DNA from: JBFMFR01 sp040752025
GTDB taxonomy: Bacteria > Chloroflexota > Anaerolineae > Anaerolineales > UBA4823
Assembly: GCA_040752025.1 (NCBI GenBank)
Contig: JBFMFR010000009.1
Location: 62,001-126,000, forward strand
Reading direction: 5' to 3'
DNA length: 64,000 bases
The notes under the pieces were generated by a model. It was not told the origin of the DNA and ran no database searches. It saw only the letters and a list, made by a program, of their open reading frames with translations. How positions within the stretch are numbered: the stretch's first letter is position 1; every line of letters starts with the position of its first letter. Positions 58,851 through 64,000 of the stretch are shown piece by piece. Both the position numbers and the translations under genes were made by a program.

Positions 58851-60407
58851 TTATGATGACATCGTCACGATGCTCGGGCCGGTCAGCTTGCGCTCGAACT
58901 TTTTGCCGGTCGCCAGCTCGACGCACTTATAGGCGCCATCATAGACGCCGATGTGCTTGTTCTTTACAATACAATCGCAGTACATCGCCAGCAAGTCGGT
59001 TTCTGTTGCCAGCAAATCGAGGGCTTGCAAGGTGTGGAGGATGCTGCGCGCCTCGACCGTACCATTGCCCAGTTCGGCTCCCCGGATGGCCCCCCACATT
59101 TCGTGCCCACCCACGCGCTCGTTGAAAATGATCGGCACCGGGTAAAAAGCCAGCTCGCTGGGCTTGGTGATCATCACATCCACCACGCGCATCAGGTAAT
59201 TGGTTGCATACACCGCATGGAAGGTATTGTCGTGCAGGAACACGTGTAGCCCGCTGGCCTCGCCCTGCCGGATGCTGTCCGCGAATGCCTGTGTATCCTC
59301 CCAGGAGAAATGCGTCTGGATCATCTCCCGATGCTGGGCAGTCTCGGCTTGCAGCCACTCCCAGTTGGCTTTGTGGTCACCCAGGTTGACGAACAAAGCC
59401 AGTTGGCCCTTTTTGATCATAGGAATGCAGTGGTCGATGATCGCCTTGAAAAGCTCGCGCTGCGCCCCGGCCCCGCCCATGGTCAGCAGGAACCTCCTCG
59501 GTTCACTGTTGCGCATCCTCCTCAAACGGGCCTCGCAGTCCACCTCGATGTTTTCCACCAGCTCGTGATCGACGTGGTGCCCGGTATAGGAAAGCGCTTC
59601 CTTAGGAACAGGACTCATGACCTTACCGGTTTCATCAAAGCCGCGCATGATCCTGAAACCGTAATAACCCGATGGCGACTGGACTCCGTGCCTGGCGCCT
59701 TCCGTTAACTGAAAAGCCATCGGCCAGTTGTCGAACATCATGTCCACCACGTTGGTCATCCCACCTGCCACCGCGCCCATGCAAATCCACATGTGCGAGG
59801 TCAGCACCGGCATATCCGCCGGCAAGGCCTGGAACAGGTTGCGGAACAACTCGCTCATTTTGTAATCTTTGACGTTGGTTTTCAAAAAGCGCCACGGCCA
59901 GCCGGCGATCCAGGTATTGAGGAGAGTCGATAAAACTGGTAATGTGGGTTCTCCCGTTGTAACCGGCTCCCATACGTATTTATTGAACAGCTTGCTGCGC
60001 TGCGACATGCGCGACCAAAAACTGTAATTGGTATTGCAGCGATTGATCACATCCGTGGTGATCCCTGGGATCGCCAGCAGGTCCAGCCAATACGGCTGAA
60101 AGCCCATTGCCCGCGCGCACGACACGCCAGCCATGGCAATGCGATAATGGCCGAAACCCATGCGGATGGTACTGCAAACCACCGCCTTTTCAGGCTGGAT
60201 GGCTTGCCCCTGGCCAGACCGGACGATATCCTTCAGCCCAAAAATCGGTCCCAGGTAAGGGTTATCCTCGGTACTTAGCACATATTCTTCATCAGGATCA
60301 TAGTTGAATTTCTTTACAAAAAAATTTTGCCACTTGATCGCTTGCTGCGAATGCGATTTCTTGATCGCATTTCCATAAACGACGAATCGACCATCTTCCA
60401 TTTTCAT
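58851..60407 (-). CDS. Putative GT-B glycosyltransferase-like protein, function unknown
   Basis: The 518-residue soluble protein is not a family I can name. It has MGFGHYRIAMAGVSCARAMG (about 84-103), like the N-terminal loop of GT-B enzymes such as MGDG synthase and MurG, a second Gly-rich segment LLTMGGAGAQREL near 310, and a C-terminal segment (ITKPSELAFYPVPIIFNERVGGHE, about 410-435) similar in character to the nucleotide-sugar-binding region of GT-B folds. No signal peptide or membrane helix is seen. It sits between the sugar permease genes and galT on one strand, so it may use or make a galactose/glucose-containing molecule. GGAG precedes the ATG. Confidence 0.7.
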   Translation of the reverse strand: MKMEDGRFVVYGNAIKKSHSQQAIKWQNFFVKKFNYDPDEEYVLSTEDNPYLGPIFGLKDIVRSGQGQAIQPEKAVVCSTIRMGFGHYRIAMAGVSCARAMGFQPYWLDLLAIPGITTDVINRCNTNYSFWSRMSQRSKLFNKYVWEPVTTGEPTLPVLSTLLNTWIAGWPWRFLKTNVKDYKMSELFRNLFQALPADMPVLTSHMWICMGAVAGGMTNVVDMMFDNWPMAFQLTEGARHGVQSPSGYYGFRIMRGFDETGKVMSPVPKEALSYTGHHVDHELVENIEVDCEARLRRMRNSEPRRFLLTMGGAGAQRELFKAIIDHCIPMIKKGQLALFVNLGDHKANWEWLQAETAQHREMIQTHFSWEDTQAFADSIRQGEASGLHVFLHDNTFHAVYATNYLMRVVDVMITKPSELAFYPVPIIFNERVGGHEMWGAIRGAELGNGTVEARSILHTLQALDLLATETDLLAMYCDCIVKNKHIGVYDGAYKCVELATGKKFERKLTGPSIVTMSS

Positions 60408-60445
60408 GATAATACTCCAGGCGTTGTAATCTTATTGCATCAGCA

Positions 60446-60451
60446 ATTATA
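60446..60451 (-). promoter_or_regulatory. -10 element before the glycosyltransferase-like gene
   Basis: TATAAT on the minus strand, about 40 bases upstream of the ATG. It could give the glycosyltransferase-like gene and galT their own transcription. Confidence 0.4.
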
Positions 60452-60471
60452 CATTCATCTATAGAATCAGA

Positions 60472-60517
60472 ACCGCAGAGACTGGAAATGCCGAGAGGTC
60501 ATCCAAGACTCTGCGGT
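60472..60517 (-). terminator. Hairpin after the second MalG-type gene
   Basis: ACCGCAGAG (60472-60480) and CTCTGCGGT (60509-60517) form a 9-base stem with a long loop; the following T-rich stretch is interrupted. Probably a weak terminator. Confidence 0.45.
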
Positions 60518-60553
60518 CTGCACATTCCTACAGCGCTTCTTTTGCGCTGGTAA

Positions 60554-61774
60554 TTACCCCTTCACACCGCTGCTTACCGCGCTTTCGACAAAGAAGCGCT
60601 GCGCCAGGATATACACAATCATCGGCGGCAGAACGGCAATCGCCGCGCCGGCCATCACCAGGTTGGCGTTATCGCTGGCGCGCCCGCGCAGGATGCTCAA
60701 GGAAAGCGTCAGCACGTGGTTGGCCCGGTTGCCCGTGTTGATGATCACCAGCGGCCAGAAGAAACTATTCCAGGCGTACAGGAAAGTGAAAGTAGCCAGG
60801 GTAGCCAACGCCGGTACAGAGGCGGGCAAAAAGATCCTGGTCAGAATCTGGAAGCGTGAAGCGCCATCGATCAAGGCTGCTTCTTCGATTTCCTTGGGGA
60901 TCGTGATGAAGAACTGGCGCATCAAGAAAGTGCCATAGGCTGTAAAGATCCACGGGATGACCAGCGCGGCCAGCTTATTGACCCAGCCAATCGCTACCAT
61001 GAGCTGGTACAGCGGCGTGATCAACACTACGAAGGGGATCATGATGGTGCCCAAATAGATCACGAACAACTGGTCGCGCCCAGGGAAGCGCAGCCGCGCC
61101 AGGGCATAACCACCCAACACAGAAGTGGTCAACTGCCCAATCACCACCAGGATGGTGACTAAAGCCGTGTTGGTCAGGCTGCGATCCAGGCCTTGCAAAT
61201 CCACCACCTCTTGATAATTCACCGGTCTCAGGGTAGGCTGCTCAACCGCCGGGGTCAGGCGCACGTTGCGCAGCACAAACTGCTTGGGATCGTTAGGATT
61301 CACGAAGCGCCCCAAAGCAGTCTGATCCACTTTAATCACCTGCAAATCCTGGTTGTCGACCGTGATTTCGAACAACTTCTCATTCTTGCCGTTGACGTTC
61401 ACGGTTTGTTGGTTGGTTGCCCCGCCGACCGGTCTGGCTTGCGAGAGCGGCGACTGATACGTCACCTCCAAGTTATTCGGTTGGGCGTAAATGCCAATCT
61501 TGATGTTGCTCTCGGCCAAAGCATACTGTTTCACCTGGCCATCATCCAAAGTAACATCGTACAGTGGGAGCGGCTCGTCGAACCCTTCCACCTGCGCCGA
61601 AATAGGCTGCATCGGCATCAAGCGAGGTGGATAACGGAAGGTATCCGTCTGATACTTGAGCGAGGTGGAAAACATGTAGAGGAACGGGAAAAGCATCAGG
61701 TATGCAAACGCCGCTAAAACAGCATACGCCAGGAAATTGGTAATCCAGGTGAGAATGCGGTAAGATGATTTCAT
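60554..61774 (-). CDS. Carbohydrate ABC transporter permease (MalG-type) with large extra-cytoplasmic insertion
   Basis: The 406-residue protein is about 120 longer than normal MalG proteins. After the first helix (about 8-32) there is an insert of some 150 residues (about 40-190), rich in beta strands and polar residues, before the usual permease helices. The EAA loop EIEEAALIDGASRFQILTRIFLP is intact. The insert should lie outside the membrane and may contact the binding protein. The ATG at 61774 has AGGAG six bases upstream; TTG at 61792 is the alternative. It follows the MalF-type gene. Confidence 0.9.
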   Translation of the reverse strand: MKSSYRILTWITNFLAYAVLAAFAYLMLFPFLYMFSTSLKYQTDTFRYPPRLMPMQPISAQVEGFDEPLPLYDVTLDDGQVKQYALAESNIKIGIYAQPNNLEVTYQSPLSQARPVGGATNQQTVNVNGKNEKLFEITVDNQDLQVIKVDQTALGRFVNPNDPKQFVLRNVRLTPAVEQPTLRPVNYQEVVDLQGLDRSLTNTALVTILVVIGQLTTSVLGGYALARLRFPGRDQLFVIYLGTIMIPFVVLITPLYQLMVAIGWVNKLAALVIPWIFTAYGTFLMRQFFITIPKEIEEAALIDGASRFQILTRIFLPASVPALATLATFTFLYAWNSFFWPLVIINTGNRANHVLTLSLSILRGRASDNANLVMAGAAIAVLPPMIVYILAQRFFVESAVSSGVKG

Positions 61775-61788
61775 GACTGGCTCCTGAC

Positions 61789-63483
61789 TCAATAATTCTG
61801 GCTGCTGGCGCGCTGCCGGTAATATTGCAGCAGCGTGATCCCAAAGATTACCGCAAACAGCGTCCAGGCCACTGCGGAAGCGTAGCCCTGCTCAAATCGT
61901 TGGAAGCCCTTCTGGTACAGGTACAAAACCAACGTCAGCGTAGAGTTATTCGGACCTCCAGGCGGTTCCGTTGGGATGAGTACATACACCTGTTCGAAAA
62001 GCTGTAACGCCTGGATCACCGCCGTAGTGACAACGAAGAACGTGGTGGGCGCTAACAGTGGAATGGTAACATGCCAGAACTTGGCGAGCTTCCCGGCTCC
62101 ATCCACAGTGGCAGCCTCGTACAACTCACCAGGAATATTCTGCAACCCCGCCAGAAACAGCACCGTATTGAAACCAACCCACTGCCAGGCAGACATGATC
62201 ACAACCGCCAGCAAAGCCGTACGCGTATCCGATAACCAGCGAATTTGAGGATCGATAGCATTGACGCCAAAAACGCCGACAACGCTGTTGATCAGGCCCA
62301 CCGAACTGGTAATCGAGTAGTTGATATAGCCTACGGCTGCATTGTAAAGCCACTGCCAGATCAGCGCTACGCCGACGACCGCGGCAATGCTGGGCAAGAA
62401 ATAAATGGCGCGGAAGAACTTCATCCCTGGCAATTTGCTGTTCAACAAGTTCGCCAACAGCAAAGCCGGAATCACCGATAGCGGCACTGCCAACAGGCTG
62501 AACACAAAGGTGTTGCGCAGCGCCAGCCAGAACAATTTATCTTGCGCGCCAATGGCGAAATTTTTCCCGAGGATACCAAAACGTGTCAACTCGTCATAAA
62601 CCGTGACATCCATTACCTCGGCTACCGGTTGGGTGGGAGATTGCAAAGCAGCAATATCCAGGTTGAGCAGTTTGGCATAATTTCTCAGGCCAACCCAATC
62701 GCGCGTGCCAAAAGAATCCCAGTTGGTGAAACTCACGTAGAATGAAAGCAGCAGCGGGCCAGCGAAGAAAAGCAAGAAACCGAGTAAATTGGGTGACAAG
62801 AACAGATAGCCGCTCAACATTTCTTCGTGAACATTTTGGGCGCGCATCGCCATCGCCGTCGGCTGCCGCCACATCCCCGCAATCATCACACCAAAAATAA
62901 TTGCTCCAACTACCAGGGCTAAAGCAGCCGGCGCAACCAGTTTCTCCAGAAAAACCAGCGAACCCGGCAACAAACCGATGACGATGCGTGCCAGGGCTAC
63001 TGTGGCGAACACGATCATGATCAAGTTGCCAACCCAACGAAAAGCCTGCTGGCGCTTGGGATAATCCTCATAGCGATCACCTAAGGCGGAGATCAGGTAA
63101 CCGACGAAAGCCAACGCCAGGAATGACAGGCCGAGTCCGAAGGTTCCTCCCAGCGCGTCGATACCCTCATAGATCCCCATCACATGCAGCCCGTACAACA
63201 GGCAAAATAAAAACCCGAGGTAATTGACCACAAGAGAAAGCACCCGCCCACGATGCCGGTAACGCGGGATGAGGGTCGCCGCTGCACCGCTGGCGCCAGC
63301 GGCCAATGCCAAGATACTACTGCCAACCAATCGCATCCAGCTCGCCGCCGTTGTTGACGGCAGCCACAACCAAACCAACCCAAACACCAGGACGACACAC
63401 AGCACCACATGCCATAGGGTCAGCACTTTCAACCATAAAGCCGTCCGGGCATCGGTCTCACCAGGGGATTCGAATGCCTTCAT
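61789..63483 (-). CDS. Carbohydrate ABC transporter permease (MalF-type) with multi-helix N-terminal extension
   Basis: The protein is about 564 residues long, nearly twice the usual MalF. The N-terminal 220 residues hold about six extra membrane helices unrelated to the permease core; the core follows from about 235 (YLFLSPNLLGFLLFF) with the EAA loop ELYEAATVDGAGKLAKFWHVTIP. There is also an enlarged loop after the first core helix (about 270-330). The exact start is uncertain among three Met codons (63495, 63489, 63483); GGAG stands six bases before 63483. It forms a transporter with the MalG-type and binding proteins of this cluster. Confidence 0.88.
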   Translation of the reverse strand: MKAFESPGETDARTALWLKVLTLWHVVLCVVLVFGLVWLWLPSTTAASWMRLVGSSILALAAGASGAAATLIPRYRHRGRVLSLVVNYLGFLFCLLYGLHVMGIYEGIDALGGTFGLGLSFLALAFVGYLISALGDRYEDYPKRQQAFRWVGNLIMIVFATVALARIVIGLLPGSLVFLEKLVAPAALALVVGAIIFGVMIAGMWRQPTAMAMRAQNVHEEMLSGYLFLSPNLLGFLLFFAGPLLLSFYVSFTNWDSFGTRDWVGLRNYAKLLNLDIAALQSPTQPVAEVMDVTVYDELTRFGILGKNFAIGAQDKLFWLALRNTFVFSLLAVPLSVIPALLLANLLNSKLPGMKFFRAIYFLPSIAAVVGVALIWQWLYNAAVGYINYSITSSVGLINSVVGVFGVNAIDPQIRWLSDTRTALLAVVIMSAWQWVGFNTVLFLAGLQNIPGELYEAATVDGAGKLAKFWHVTIPLLAPTTFFVVTTAVIQALQLFEQVYVLIPTEPPGGPNNSTLTLVLYLYQKGFQRFEQGYASAVAWTLFAVIFGITLLQYYRQRASSQNY

Positions 63484-63504
63484 ACCCATCTCCATGATCC
63501 TTTG

Positions 63505-63550
63505 CAAAAAACAGGGCGGGCATCGGGAACCTTCCCAAACGCCCGCCCTG
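63505..63550 (-). terminator. Attenuator hairpin between binding-protein and permease genes
   Basis: CAGGGCGGGC (63512-63521) and GCCCGCCCTG (63541-63550) are perfect arms; on the minus strand they are followed by TTTTTTG. It sits right after the binding-protein stop, so only a fraction of transcripts should reach the permeases. Confidence 0.85.
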
Positions 63551-63563
63551 CTCAATCACTGAT

Positions 63564-64000
63564 TTACTCGCCGAAAGCCTTGTTGGCCTCAGCGCAGATG
63601 GCTTGAGCGAACTCCTCAACCGTCTTTTGGCCGGTCAACACTGCCTGGATGGCCGGACCCATGACCGCGTCGAACTCGGGCCAGCTGCCAGCCCACAGCG
63701 GGCCTTCAGCCGTGGAACCCTGCTGCAAACCGTTCAGGAAAGCCTGGTTGTTCTGCGGCGGGGTGAAGGTCAGGAAGGCATCCAGGGCATCCTTGCTAAC
63801 GCGGCTGGGGATGTTGGTGCCCAGCTCAGAGATCATGCCCTGTACGTCAGCGGCGGTGAGCATTTGCATCAACTTCCAGGCCTCTTCGGGGTGCTTGGTG
63901 TTGGCATTCACCACATAGGCACCCCAGAACAGCCAGTTGCCCATGCCCTTCGGGCCGGTCGGCAGTTCAACTGCGTCCCACTCGAACTTGGCGTTGGCGC
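63564..64000 (-). CDS. Sugar ABC transporter substrate-binding protein (5' end outside window)
   Basis: Only the C-terminal 145 residues are in the window; the start lies beyond 64000. The visible part (WLFWGAYVVNANTKHPEEAW, then WAGSWPEFDAVMGPAIQAVL) is typical of family 1 extracellular solute-binding proteins near their C-terminus. It is followed by an attenuator hairpin and the two permeases. The lipid anchor cannot be seen. Confidence 0.88.
   Translation of the reverse strand, partial: ANAKFEWDAVELPTGPKGMGNWLFWGAYVVNANTKHPEEAWKLMQMLTAADVQGMISELGTNIPSRVSKDALDAFLTFTPPQNNQAFLNGLQQGSTAEGPLWAGSWPEFDAVMGPAIQAVLTGQKTVEEFAQAICAEANKAFGE

Overview
The window (about 57 % G+C by eye) looks like a chromosomal segment of a member of the Chloroflexota, most likely an Anaerolineae-like heterotroph. 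This is inferred from gene content: a Ser/Thr kinase fused to an AAA+/TPR module, lipoproteins with long Thr/Pro-rich linkers, a giant secreted nuclease ending in a short '-YLPLATR' tail, ADP-forming acetyl-CoA ligase fused to GNAT, and many sugar ABC transporters. No rRNA, tRNA, CRISPR array, phage gene or transposase gene was recognised. Coding density is high and most genes lie in short co-directional runs.

Layout. 1-9.3 kb (minus): sugar-phosphate isomerase-like protein, GAF-SpoIIE phosphatase, a PknK-like kinase/ATPase, and a GH13 amylase-like protein whose ATG directly follows the kinase stop. 9.3-11.2 kb: divergent promoters and a Trp-specific T-box leader controlling trpB2. 11.2-11.4 kb: a repeat island. 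11.5-12.7 kb: an opine-dehydrogenase-family enzyme. 12.7-18.3 kb (minus): a cation-homeostasis operon (P-type Ca2+-ATPase-like pump, degenerate CPA1-like protein, CPA2 antiporter, PII-like protein). 18.3-23.6 kb (minus): pyruvate/branched-chain dehydrogenase E1-alpha, E1-beta and E2, a conserved unknown and an MFS carrier. 23.6-31.1 kb: a membrane-anchored ECF-sigma-like/LysM/propeller protein divergent from a YhfC-type intramembrane protease homologue, followed by an ABC exporter, a zinc-ribbon membrane protein and a propeller lipoprotein. 31.0-36 kb: sulfurtransferase, lipoprotein, ADP-forming acetyl-CoA ligase. 36-39.2 kb: first sugar ABC transporter. 39.4-44.6 kb: signalling genes (atypical response regulator, hybrid histidine kinase, HD-GYP protein). 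44.6-52.1 kb: aspartase, KefB-like antiporter, SH3 lipoprotein, HtrA protease, HAD hydrolase, 2-hydroxyacid dehydrogenase. 52.2-57.5 kb: ExeM/NucH-like nuclease. 57.8-64 kb (minus): galT, an unassigned glycosyltransferase-like protein, and a second sugar ABC transporter with unusually extended permeases.

The genes fit a saccharolytic and peptide/nucleic-acid-scavenging lifestyle: sugar import, galactose/UDP-sugar conversion, pyruvate to acetyl-CoA, and ATP from acetyl-CoA. The most interesting candidate system is the pairing of a membrane-tethered sigma-like protein with an intramembrane protease homologue at 23.6-27.2 kb. Next are the PII-like/CPA2/degenerate-CPA1/P-type ATPase operon and the kinase-amylase translational coupling. 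All functions are read from sequence and family knowledge; no database search was possible.
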